Assembly (NCBI GenBank): GCA_025526915.1
Contig: JAHLKH010000303.1
Location: forward strand, 1 to 22,298
Reading direction: 5' to 3'
DNA from: Entophlyctis helioformis
Lineage: Eukaryota; Chytridiomycota; Chytridiomycetes; Chytridiales; Chytriomycetaceae
Length of the DNA stretch: 22,298 nucleotides
A program made the position numbers and the translations under genes. The notes beneath the pieces were generated by a model that had not been told where the DNA came from, did not search any database, and saw only the letters and a program-made list of their open reading frames with translations. Of this stretch, positions 10,145-19,244 are shown piece after piece (positions within the stretch are counted from its first letter, which is position 1; each line of letters opens with the position of its first letter).

Positions 10145-12256
10145 ATGGGCCTGTCTCGCACGCCCACCCCTGGCGCCGGCCCTGCCAGCGCTGCGGCCGA
10201 CGCCGACCCGGACGCCAACAGCGCCTCATTCGCCTTGCCAGACTCCTCGTTTGCCGACGAGCCGTCACACCTCCTGCATGGGTTTACGGGTAACTCTACC
10301 ATCTGGGCTGATAGCCGCACGCGTGATTCTGGGCTTGGCTCCATGGCCAGCGGCATGTCTGCATCCCGCCTCCCTCAGGCTGGCTCTCGTGGCCACCAGG
10401 GTGCTCCATCGGGCAATGCAACCTCTGCAGTGGCCTCCAGCACACCCGCGTTTCGCCACTCCTCTGCCGCGCCTCGGGGCGGCGGAGGTGCTCTGTTGGG
10501 CGGTGCGGGCGGCTCGCTCGCTTTTCCCGTCCACTCTGTTGGCGCCGCGTCCGCTTCTGTGCACCAGCTGCAGGATTCGGCCAGCGAGGACGTCCGGATC
10601 ACACTGGGTGACCACGCCGCATCGCTGTCTGCGGTTCAGGTCTCCATCGAGGACCTGCAGACCCGTCTGCATGACACCCACGAGCTGCTAGTCCAGCAGG
10701 CGGACTCTTTCACCACGTCTGCCGCGTCCAATGAGGAGCGTCTGGCCGCTCTGTTCAACTCGGTGTCAGCCAACACAGCAGCCGTGCGAAACTTGCAGAC
10801 GCAGGCCACCAAGACCGTGGAATCGATGATCGCCCTTAGCAAGCAAGTTGCCTTGGCCCAGCAGTCTGCGGACAAGGCTGTCGCTGCCACGGCTGCCTTG
10901 CAGGCGTCGCGTTCGGCCCTCGCGATTGGGTCCTCGGTGGACGCACGCCTGCCAGCAGCCGCGGACGCCCGTGCACCAAACCTCGCCAAGGTTTTCACAG
11001 ACTGCTTGGGTGCCAAGCAGGTACCATTCAGCGGATTTGTGATGACCAAAGGCCCGGCTCCCTCAGTCGACTGGAACGCCACTCACAAGAACCTCAAGCC
11101 ATTTGTCATTGCAGTCGGCGGAGCATACAAGGAAGCCTGCACCACTGCCGGCGTCGACGCGATCCCATTAGGCGCCATCTTCTCGCTACTGCTGCCTTAT
11201 TTCTCTGGCCGCGCACTCGAGTTTGTCACCGCATGGCACGAGTCGCATTCTGCCGACGATGATCTGTTCACGTTCCCTCAGTTCCTCGCCGACCTCCAGT
11301 CGCTCCACCGCAACCCAGAGCGGATTCGCAACCAAGCCGAAGGGAAGCTGGCGAGCCAGTTCAAGCCGACGCTGTGCCATGGCCGCGCCCCGCAGGATTG
11401 GATTCTGGAGGCCGAACCGCTGTTCAGCGACGCGGGATACACGGATGACCAGAAGCTCAGATTCCTCCGTGCCCGCATCAAGGATCTGCCCCCAGGGAAG
11501 TTCAAGACGTATGCCGCCCTCCGCGACGCGTTCTTTGAGGATCACTCAGAGGCAGCCGAGCACGCCCTGGAGACTGCCGCCGCCACTGCTCTGGCAGATG
11601 CCCACAAGGCCCTCGAGGCCCAGTCAAAGCCCAGCTCTGGCAAGACAGCTGCCGCGTCGCCGCGTTCTTGGAGTTCCTCGTCGCCCAAAGCTGCCACCCC
11701 CGCGCCTTCAGGCAGCAGCAGCGCGTCTGAGACGCGTAAGGTTGCCTCGCCTGCTGCGACAGCCGACCATGCCAGCCGATCGCCTAGCCAGCGCCAGCAC
11801 CACTCTAAGGTTGGGCGCATCGCGGCAAAGGCCAAGGCACCCGGGTACGTTCGCTCGCCCCCTCTGGCTCCTCCTGCTCCTGCGGCTAAGCACGCTTTGG
11901 CGGCTAAGCCTGAAACCATTGGGCCCAGTGACGCCCCCAAATCCACACAATCATCCCAGTTGGAATCACTCGAAAAATCACTCCAAAAATCATCTGAGAT
12001 CTGTGCAATCATTCCAAAAATCACTCGAGTTTTGCTCTGCTTGAACTGCGACTTCCTGCAACCCACACACTGGCTGTTAGGGACAGTTAGGGACAAGGAC
12101 GTGGGAACGCACAGCACCAGTACTGTTAGGGCCGTCTACCAATGCTCTTTCTGGTGCACAAAGTCTCATCTTGCTGCCTTGCCTACAAACGTCGCTGTCC
12201 CAAGCCAAACTGGAGGCCTTGGCCGTCGCCATCTGTTCTGCACTTCAGTCGAGTGA
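10145..12256 (+). CDS. Gag-like structural protein of a Ty3/gypsy-type element, without Pol
   Basis: An uninterrupted 703-residue frame from the ATG at 10145; the upstream extension of the frame has no ATG. Residues about 1-150 are Ser/Ala/Gly-rich. About 157-260 is a heptad-like coiled coil (SIEDLQTRLHDTHELLVQQAD onward). About 342-470 resembles a retrotransposon capsid: YFSGRALEFVTAWHES, FPQFLADLQ, NQAEGKLASQF, EAEPLFSDAGYTDDQKLRFL. From about 470 to 600 it is low-complexity Ser/Ala/Pro. No zinc knuckle, protease or reverse transcriptase follows; after about 11940 the frame runs through short degenerate repeats built on ATCACTCGA, so the native C terminus is uncertain. No flanking LTRs are visible. 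Capsid proteins of this family bind element RNA and assemble particles. It could be an element remnant or a co-opted gag; I cannot separate these. Relation to the integrase at 256-1005 is unknown. Confidence 0.55.
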   Translation: MGLSRTPTPGAGPASAAADADPDANSASFALPDSSFADEPSHLLHGFTGNSTIWADSRTRDSGLGSMASGMSASRLPQAGSRGHQGAPSGNATSAVASSTPAFRHSSAAPRGGGGALLGGAGGSLAFPVHSVGAASASVHQLQDSASEDVRITLGDHAASLSAVQVSIEDLQTRLHDTHELLVQQADSFTTSAASNEERLAALFNSVSANTAAVRNLQTQATKTVESMIALSKQVALAQQSADKAVAATAALQASRSALAIGSSVDARLPAAADARAPNLAKVFTDCLGAKQVPFSGFVMTKGPAPSVDWNATHKNLKPFVIAVGGAYKEACTTAGVDAIPLGAIFSLLLPYFSGRALEFVTAWHESHSADDDLFTFPQFLADLQSLHRNPERIRNQAEGKLASQFKPTLCHGRAPQDWILEAEPLFSDAGYTDDQKLRFLRARIKDLPPGKFKTYAALRDAFFEDHSEAAEHALETAAATALADAHKALEAQSKPSSGKTAAASPRSWSSSSPKAATPAPSGSSSASETRKVASPAATADHASRSPSQRQHHSKVGRIAAKAKAPGYVRSPPLAPPAPAAKHALAAKPETIGPSDAPKSTQSSQLESLEKSLQKSSEICAIIPKITRVLLCLNCDFLQPTHWLLGTVRDKDVGTHSTSTVRAVYQCSFWCTKSHLAALPTNVAVPSQTGGLGRRHLFCTSVE

Positions 12257-12370
12257 TTCAGTCGAGTGATGGGATCATCCCAATCTCGAGTGATTCAGTC
12301 GAGTGATGGATCATCCCAATCTCGAGTGATTCAGTCGAGTGATGGATCATCCCAATCTCGAGTGATTCCA
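12248..12370. repeat. 36-bp tandem repeat, about 3.4 copies
   Basis: Units start near 12248, 12285 and 12321, with a partial unit at 12357. Each contains TCGAGTGATTCAGTCGAGTG followed by ATGGATCATCCCAAT. The first unit has one extra G. Related sequence (ATCACTCGA, ATCATTCCA) is scattered at 11950-12035 in the inverted sense. The units abut with no spacers. Confidence 0.9.
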
Positions 12371-12389
12371 GCCATCCCTCGAGATTGGG
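12351..12389. repeat. 12-bp perfect inverted repeat (hairpin)
   Basis: CCCAATCTCGAG at 12351-12362 and CTCGAGATTGGG at 12378-12389 are exact reverse complements, separated by 15 bases. The left arm is the junction of the last 36-bp repeat unit, so the hairpin closes the repeat block. It could be the tip of an old element or a recombination product. Confidence 0.7.
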
Positions 12390-12475
12390 GCGGTCATTCA
12401 TGCGAGTTTCCCCTCATTGAACCAACCTACCTGCTTGCTCCATCTGCATCAGAACCAGCAGCCGACCGTCGCTCT

Positions 12476-12950
12476 GCTGAGAGTCGCTCTGATGCTGCTG
12501 TGTGTGCACTGACGGCTGCCACTGCTGACAGATGCACAGCACGCACTCACCCACAGCCGCTCCAACCAGCTGCTTCTCTCGTCGCCCAACAACAACAACG
12601 AACGACAGAATTGCGGCCGTCGTTTCCATCGGAGCCAGCAGTCGCTCCCCCTGCTGACAGTCGCTCTGATGCTGTGTGTGCACTGACGGCTGCCACTGCT
12701 GACAGATGCACAGCACGCACTCACCACAGCCGCACCACCCAGCCAGCCGCACCAACCAGCTGCTTCTCTGTCGCCCAACAACAACGACGAACGACAGAAT
12801 CGCGGCCGTCATTTCCATCGGAGCCAGCAGTCGCTCCCCCTGCTGACAGTCGCTCTGATGCTGTGTGTGCACTGACGGCTGCCGCTGCTGACAGATGCAC
12901 AGCACGCACTCGCCCACAGCCGCATCAGTTGCACCAGCAACCAGTTTCTG
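12476..12950. repeat. Imperfect tandem repeat of about 180-190 bp, about 2.6 copies
   Basis: Three units begin near 12476, 12655 and 12844. Each opens with CTGACAGTCGCTCTGATGCT or a close variant and continues with CACTGACGGCTGCC and a CAGATGCACAGCACGCACTC block. Two units contain a CAACAACAACGA-type run and a CCATCGGAGCCAGCAGTCGC block. Open frames cross it on both strands, but the translation is repetitive and unlike any family I know. I read it as a minisatellite, not a gene. Confidence 0.85.
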
Positions 12951-12956
12951 ATGTCT

Positions 12957-14219
12957 GAATCGGCAAGATCATGCAGACTTGGCCAGCTGCAACCACTGCC
13001 TGCCATGGCAAGCATCTGTGTGCCACATGCTGATGCTGCGTTGGCACTCCACCCTGCTCTCACAGCCGCTCTTGTCTTGCCCAGCCAGACCAGCCAGCCA
13101 ACCTCTGCACCTTGAACACCGCCTGTTCCGTCTGGCGTCTGGCTGTTCTTTGCTACCGCGACATCCACTCAGCTGGCTGCGACTGTCATTGCCTGCAACT
13201 GGTGCATCAACTGCTGACAATGCCCAAACTGCATGCTCAGCCACATCTACCGAGCCAGTGGCATGACTGGCTGCAACACCTGCCACTCCTGGCTCACCAG
13301 CTGCAACTGGGACTGCGACATGGCCAGCCGCGCCATGATTGTTCCATGACACTCAACAAAACCACCTTCTGCCATGACTGCCTGTGCACCAGCCACTGCC
13401 ATGACTCTTATCAAGTTGCTGGCCAACCCAACTACCATGGAAAGCTGTGCATGCTGGACCAATCGCTGCATCAGCCAACTGCTTTGCCAACCAGCCGCAA
13501 ACTGTACCATGAGCCAAAGGGTCAATTGACAACCAGTCAGCCTCACAGCCGCATCAGCAGATCCACTCCAAGCTGTGCATGCTATGCATGCTGCAATCAG
13601 AATAAACACTGCGCAGCACTGCACGATTTGTTTTGTACTGCACGACCTGTACAGATGCTCTCTGCATGACCACTACCTGCCGTCCTGCAACTGTGACTAC
13701 CAGCCGTGAACACGATCCAATGCATCCTGTGAATGGCTGGTGTGTCTGGCCTTGGCTGGACGTCCAGTCGCATGAACTGCGGATCGCCCAAGGACACACA
13801 TTCCATCAGTGGCGACTCATGGGCGGCCAGCATCTGCAAATCGCTCATTCTCAAGTCCCAAAAAGTCGCGTACCCGACGAAAAACGGCATGTGCGTACTC
13901 GCGATCTGCCGCGATCCACAGAGGTCTGAGCTGGCAAAGCCAATAGGTACGATTGTCAGGCTCAATGTGCTCGTCAGTTTGAGCTATTGCTCGATGTTGT
14001 AGCATGCCTACAGCCTGAGAGGCACTTGGATGCATCTGCGACGCGCGTACTCGCGTTGAGATGTGCGATCTGCTAAGCCTGCACTGCTGCTGCTGCTGCT
14101 GCTGCCAGTGCATTGGCGTGGACTTGATAGACTTGGATGTGGTGGTTGACGTTCTGGCAGCACTGCAAGGTTTTCAAGTTTGGACACAATTCACATCACT
14201 CTGACTCCATTTTGAAAAC
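12957..14219. other. No recognisable gene; CA/TGC-rich sequence
   Basis: About 1.26 kb between the minisatellite and the OrsD/recombinase gene. The left part is rich in CCA, GCATGC and CAACTGC words and poor in G on the + strand, suggesting old repetitive DNA. Between about 13680 and 14010 the composition is more gene-like. Minus-strand segments such as YWLCQLRPLWIAADREYAHAV and MPFFVGYATFWDL look protein-like but match no family I can name. A (CTG)n run of about seven units lies near 14083-14106. I make no gene call. Confidence 0.5.
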
Positions 14220-17200
14220 ATGCAAGACGCCCCTCCAGACGATCCTGGTGGTGCACCAATGTACCGCTGCTGCAACAAGGAACGCAAGTCAGCCCACGCT
14301 CTGCAGAGGCACCTTTCATCCAAAGCACACGGAGCGTTGCACACAGAGATTGACGTCCTGAGGGAGGCTGTTGAAGTCAAGGTCAAAGTCCAGATATGGC
14401 CATGCGGCGGTGTGCCAGACATGGATGCCTCTGGTGAAGGTGGCTTTGACTACCGCTGTCCAGCTTGTTGCAGTCAGCCAACAAGGGGATTGCCATACAA
14501 GATCAAGAACACCCTACAGTCCCACTGCCAAAAGTGCGATGCTTTCAAGGGCATGCTCAGCAACTTAACGGGCACACACTTGGTCAGCATGGTGTCTTAC
14601 GGGTGTCCGAAAATGAGCACAAAATTGGCTGACATGCATTGATTCTGGACAGGCATTCTACTGGGATGCGAAGAGTTTGCCCGAGGTCATGGCCTACAGC
14701 CAGTACACTGAGAAGATTCAGTGTGCCATTCCACTACCTCCAAACACACCAGCTGCAAGTGTGACTGATCCGGCTGCTCATGCTCCAATCCACGTATGAT
14801 ATTCTGCTGCGGTTTGCCATGTCTGCCAATTGCAGCTTGCTCACATTCTCTCCAATGTACCACAGACGCCTGTCGCGGCATCTGCTCCTGTCGCGACGCC
14901 TTTGCCTGCATCTCTCACGATGCCGCTGCCGACGCCTGCTGCTTTTCAGGGCATGGCTGGCTCTGGATTGATGCCAATGTCGCAGGTATGATATTCTGCT
15001 GCGGTTTGCCTGGTTTGCCAATCGCGGCTTGCTCACATTCTCTCCAATGTACCACAGACGCCTGTCGCGGCATCTGCTCCTGTCGCGACGCCTTTGCCTG
15101 CATCTCTCACGATGCCGCTGCCGACGCCTGCTGCTTTTCAGGGCATGGCTGGCTCTGGATTGATGCCAATGTCGCAGGTATGATATTCTGCTGCGGTTTG
15201 CCTGGTTTGCCAATCGCGGCTTGCTCACATTCTCTCCAATGTGCCACAGACGCCTGTCGCGGCATCTGCTCCTGCCGCGACGCCTTTTCCTGCATCTCTC
15301 ACGATGCCGCTGCCGACGCCTGCTGCTTTTCAGGGCATGGCTGGCTCTGGATTGATGCCAATGTCGCAGGTATGATATTCTGCTGCGGTTTGCCTGGTTT
15401 GCCAATCGCGGCTTGCTCACATTCTCTCCAATGTGCCACAGACGCCTGTCGCGGCATCTGCTCCTGTCGCGACGCCTTTGCCTGCATCTCTCACGATGCC
15501 GCTGCCGACGCCTGCTGCTTTTCAGGGCATGGCTGGCTCTGGATTGATGCCAATGTCGCAGGTATGATATTCTGCTGCGGTTTGCCTGGTTTGCCAATCG
15601 CGGCTTGCTCACATTCTGCAATGCATGGACATGCCCATGTCAGCCACTCGCGATGCTGCCGCAGATGTCCACTGCCAGCTGTCTCACCAGCCAGCCTTGG
15701 CAATCGCAGACCGCTCCTTTGTTTGCCAACCAGCCTCATGCAAGCCTACTTTGGTGGTGTTCCTAGCATCGCGGCATCTGCTGGGGCATCTCTCGGCCGC
15801 TGCCCTGCTCCCTGTCGCCGGGCACCTGCCTCCTGTCGCAGCATCTGCACATCTCGCGACGCCTGCTCCTGTCGCGGCATCGGCACATCTCGCGACGCCT
15901 GCTCCTGTCGCGGCATCGGCACATCTCGCGACGCCTGCTCCTGTCGCGGCATCGGCACATCTCGCGACGCCTGCTCCTGTCGCGGCATCGGCAGTGACAG
16001 AATCATTTGGCGCGACGTCTGCACCTCCATCTCACGTGGTTCTTGGACAAGGACAGCCGAGCCAGCATACACTGTCATTTGAGGAGTTGATGAAGGCGTC
16101 CAAGCACAGCCAACGCCTCAAGAAATTGCAGAAGGAGAAGGAGGCCCACAGTTGCACAGTCTTTGTCAAGAGTAGCAGCAGCAGCCTCCAGTATCTTGTC
16201 AGCGGCAGTACGGCCATCTGCAGCATTGCTTGCACCACCTTTAACGGCAAGCCATATGCCGTCTGTGTGCGGTGTGGCCAGCTCAAGTCGGACGATGTTC
16301 AAAAGATCAGGAAGCACGTGCAAGAGTGTTCATCCAATGGTCTGTTTGCCAATGACGCGCGCCTGCTCGCCACTTGGGTTCAGGCGTATTTCGACAATCG
16401 CATCAGCCGCATGCAAACCGTCATGCAGATTGGCAGCATCAGCAGCAACAGCAGCATCGCGCAGCCTGACATTTCCATGGAAGACGCAGACGCAGGTGCA
16501 GACGCAGACGCAGACGCAGACGCAGGCGCAGACGCAGACGCAGATGCAGATGCAGACGCAGACCATGGACGCGGACACAGTCGCAGACGCAGGCACAGCC
16601 GTGCAGACGCATGCGCCGCGGATTGAGATCTTTGATAAGATCTTTGTCGAGGCGGATGGAAGCCAGCCGCCACTCGAGGGCTTCATGCTCTACAAGAGAG
16701 GATTCAAGTGCCCGCATTGCAGCTATGTCGGTCATCTTGAAAACACTGTTGGCAAGCATATCAAAGGTCGTCACAAGAAGGACAAGCCATCTAAGCCTGT
16801 CGAGATAGTCGATTTCTGGGTCCAGCGGCTTTACAACAAGGCCAGCAAGGCTGTGTTCATCCTGGTCGCCAGTTCTGACAATCTCTTGAATGAGCTGCCT
16901 GCCGGTGTCGACCGATCCGAGCTGAGCGCGTTTCTCAAGAGCAGCAAACACGCATCTGTGCAGCAGCCCACCACTGGCATCTCTGCCCTCATTGAAAGCA
17001 AGCCCCTTTCAACCACCGGGTTCCCAGATTTTGTCAAGGCCATTGGTGACGAGTTTTTCAGTTTTGTGAGTTCAAGCTGCTTGAATGTGTTTCCAATCAA
17101 TATTTGACTGATCACAGACACTGCAATGCCAAATGGCTTGTAGGTTTCCAACTGCGCGGCCGTGCCATTCTTGGAAGAAACCCCATTGCTGGCCACACCC

Positions 17201-19244
17201 GATCTGGTCAAGTGTCGACTCGTCTCGGCCATCAAGTGCATCTACGAGACTGAAAGGCATCGCTGTGCTTATTCATCGCTGTTTAGCATGGAGAAATCGT
17301 AAGTCGCTGGGCGACAAGCAGGCTGCTCTCTGGTACAGGCACTGATCTGCATTGTTGCTCTACAGCTTCCTGAACACTCTGGCTACAGAAACCGTCGACA
17401 AGTACATCAATGTCGGAGTCAGCTTTGTGGTGTATGCCATCAACCTTGCCATTGGCAACAAGGGATCTCTCGCGTCTGTCCCAAGCGCTGTTGCACAACA
17501 GGATCAGACGATGGAAATGGCGCGCGCTGTTTGGCAGGCACTCAAGGATTGGCCAGATGATGCGACCGCTGAGCCGCATCCCACTCGGGCCACTGCGTAC
17601 AAGGATCCAGTCGCATGCGCAATATCCGGTCTGCTTCATGCTGCGCTGAGCGAGAGCGTGTTCCTGGGCCCGACGATCTTGAACAGCTTTGTGTTCATTT
17701 CGTGCACCACCAAGGATCAGCGCATGAAGGTCTACAACATGATCACACAGGAGATTGCGGCTCTCCAGTATCTGCTCAAGATCGACCTCATTGGCACTGG
17801 AATCTGCAAGGTCAAGGCCATGCTCGAGGAAGCCGATATCCAGACGAAACAAGGGTCGGAAAGTCTGGAACTTTTGTTGGCGGATCACTTTGACTCCATT
17901 CAGACCACCGATCAAGCCCGCCGGCCATTCCAGATGCTGTGCTTGCTGTTCGCCAACATCAACAGCCATGCAAGCGAGCAAGAGGTGCGGCCGTCGGTCT
18001 TTTGGTTGGACATACACCAGACTGTGCTCTTTCTTCCATCCAGCGGTGGGACCATGGACATTGCGATGATCCAGGATGGCGCAGCTGCATCGATTCGCGA
18101 AACAGATGCACAGGTGCGCCGTCTTTTGCTCGGGTGGTCTGAAGACCCAATCCAGCCGCTCAGCATCAAGATTGCCGACGAAGTCAACAAGGCCACGCCT
18201 GGCTACTGGTTTGGCCGTCATGCACAGAACGCGTACATTCAAGATGCAAGCGATCGGTTTGGCAAGCATGTGCTTGGTGGCTCCATGTGTCTGTTCAGCA
18301 ACATGACCGCTGTGCTAGATGACGGCACTGTGGGCAACGCCATGTGCATCGATAAGGCCAAGATCAAAATGTTCATGGATGAGGCGGACAAGCTCGTCAA
18401 GATGCTCCTGTTGATGATCCACATTACGTCTGGACAGCCCGCGCGTGTGTCGGAGCTCATGTCGGTCAAGTACAAGAATGACAGGGCAGGCATTCGGCAC
18501 GTCTTTGTTCTCGCCGGCGAGATGGTCATCATCCCGACGTATAACAAGACAAACACGGTCATGGGATCCACACGTCTGATTGCGCGATACCTGCCGCCGG
18601 CCGCGTCGCAGCTGCTGTACACGTACCTGACGCTCATCCGTCCGATCGTCAACCACTTTGCTGCACGTTTGTACAAGCCACATGTCGCCGCAATGTACGA
18701 GTCGTATCTGTTCTGCATTGGCCCAAAGGGACGGCTGTCGGATCAAGGCACTTCTCCATACAACATCCTGTCGGCTGGCTTTATGCGCGTGTATGGACTG
18801 CCGCTCGACTCTCGGTCGTTTCGCCAGATTGTGATTGCGTTCAGCCATCGTTTTGGGCACGACCTGACCACCAAGAACAGCCGCCTGCTCACGAGCATGC
18901 ACATGCAGGCCGGCCACTCGGCAAAGACTGGCAACACGAGCTACGCAGTCAATGATCATCAGTTTACCTGTTTGACGCGCGACGAGCTCTATGACTACCA
19001 CCACAGCTCGTTGTGCTGGCATGTGTTCAGTGGCGTGGCTGGAGTGGACGCAAGCCACGGGCTCCACATGATTGAGGCGATGTTTCGTCTGGGCTCCGGC
19101 TCTGATCCGACCGAGCTCCCTGGCCAGCCGCCTCAGCAGGATCCCGCGGCGCAGTCAGGGTTAGGAGATAAGAGTCGTTTATTGAGGCATTGTTGTGACA
19201 CCACCAATAGTGTCCCAGCCTATTCTCCACCAACTAGACCATGA
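14220..19244 (+). CDS. OrsD (DUF3505) zinc-finger plus tyrosine-recombinase protein, truncated at a telomeric junction
   Basis: Proposed exons: 14220-14582, 14653-14793, four repeats (14866-14985, 15058-15177, 15250-15369, 15442-15561), about 15679-16495, 16581-17065, 17144-17298, 17366-19244. They sum to 1,439 codons. Exon 1 has Cys/His-rich segments. The OrsD halves are YAVCVRCGQ...RKHVQEC and GFKCPHCSYVGHLENTVGKH, a C-x2-C-x12-H-x4-H finger (from 16709). The C-terminal domain has tyrosine-recombinase residues: Arg in GQPARVSEL (18444-18446), Lys in YNKTN (18546-18548), Arg in SFRQI (18822-18824), His in QAGHS (18915-18917) and Tyr in TSYAV (18942-18944), nine residues after the His. Related fungal proteins continue into a RecQ-type helicase. 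Here the frame hits GGGTTAGG at 19158 and takes about 28 codons and its stop from an antisense retrotransposon. The first splice donor and the 15679 acceptor are uncertain. Confidence 0.78.
14794..15617 (+). repeat. 192-bp intron-exon cassette amplified in tandem (five introns, four exons)
   Basis: Donors GTATGATATT recur at 14794, 14986, 15178, 15370 and 15562, exactly 192 bp apart. Each unit is a 72-nt intron ending CCAATGTACCACAG (or GTGCCACAG) followed by a 120-nt phase-0 exon encoding 40 Pro/Ala/Met-rich residues (TPVAASAPVATP at the start, GLMPMSQ at the end). The first intron is slightly diverged; the others are almost identical, including intron sequence. The fifth copy loses similarity within its intron near 15617, so its acceptor must lie further on. 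Confidence 0.88.
15829..15993 (+). repeat. 36-bp coding tandem repeat (HLATPAPVAASA)
   Basis: About four and a half units start at 15829, 15865, 15901, 15937 and 15973, each adding twelve residues, HLATPAPVAASA, to the recombinase protein. The core resembles the first third of the 192-bp cassette exon (ACGCCTGTCGCGGCATCTGC), so both repeats probably come from one ancestral sequence. Confidence 0.9.
16484..16564 (+). repeat. Hexanucleotide tandem repeat (GCAGAC)n, probably inside an intron
   Basis: About thirteen units of GCAGAC with a few A-to-T or A-to-G variants. The reading frame before it (ending in ISMEDADA) and after it (VADAGTAVQTHAPRIEIF) differ. A GT-AG intron from 16496 to 16580 (85 nt, donor GTGCAG, acceptor GACACAG) would join them in frame. 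A simple indel in the repeat is the alternative. Confidence 0.7.
19158..19165 (+). repeat. Short telomeric repeat at the junction of the recombinase gene and LINE copy 1
   Basis: GGGTTAGG, 1.3 units of TTAGGG with the G-rich strand reading rightwards. It separates the truncated recombinase reading frame from the complement of the LINE 3' end (AGATAAGAGTCG onward). The same eight bases precede the same LINE end in the second copy. Confidence 0.75.
19178..19183 (-). terminator. Poly(A) signal AATAAA of LINE copy 1
   Basis: AATAAA on the minus strand lies between the end of the reverse transcriptase frame and the telomeric junction. The same signal in copy 2 is at 21325-21330. The position, 12 bases before the end of unique sequence, fits cleavage close to the telomeric boundary. 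Confidence 0.6.

Noticed and set aside
12076..12131. Three GTTAGGG words near 12076, 12086 and 12125 as an interstitial telomere
   Set aside because: They are separated by unrelated bases and are not in a tandem TTAGGG phase. The two real telomeric tracts at 19158 and 21300 sit exactly at element junctions.
12248..12370. Repeats that could suggest a CRISPR array
   Set aside because: Units abut with no spacers and the setting is eukaryotic. The same holds for the 36-bp repeats at 15829-15993, which encode HLATPAPVAASA.
12262..12956. Open frames across the 180-190 bp minisatellite on both strands
   Set aside because: The translations only repeat the DNA period and no start, splice or domain evidence supports a gene.
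13597..14113. Possible minus-strand gene fragment (YWLCQLRPLWIAADREYAHAV, MPFFVGYATFWDL)
   Set aside because: Protein-like composition but two different frames, no domain I recognise and no splice logic; insufficient for a gene call.
14734..16082. Long open frames across the 192-bp array on both strands (428 codons on +, 295 on -)
   Set aside because: The period is divisible by three, so any frame open in one unit stays open in all. The products are Cys- or Arg-rich and unlike proteins, and they ignore the clear splice sites.
17283..18269. Minus-strand open frame of 328 codons
   Set aside because: It lies antisense to the well-supported recombinase exon and has no recognisable domain; GC-rich third positions keep it open.
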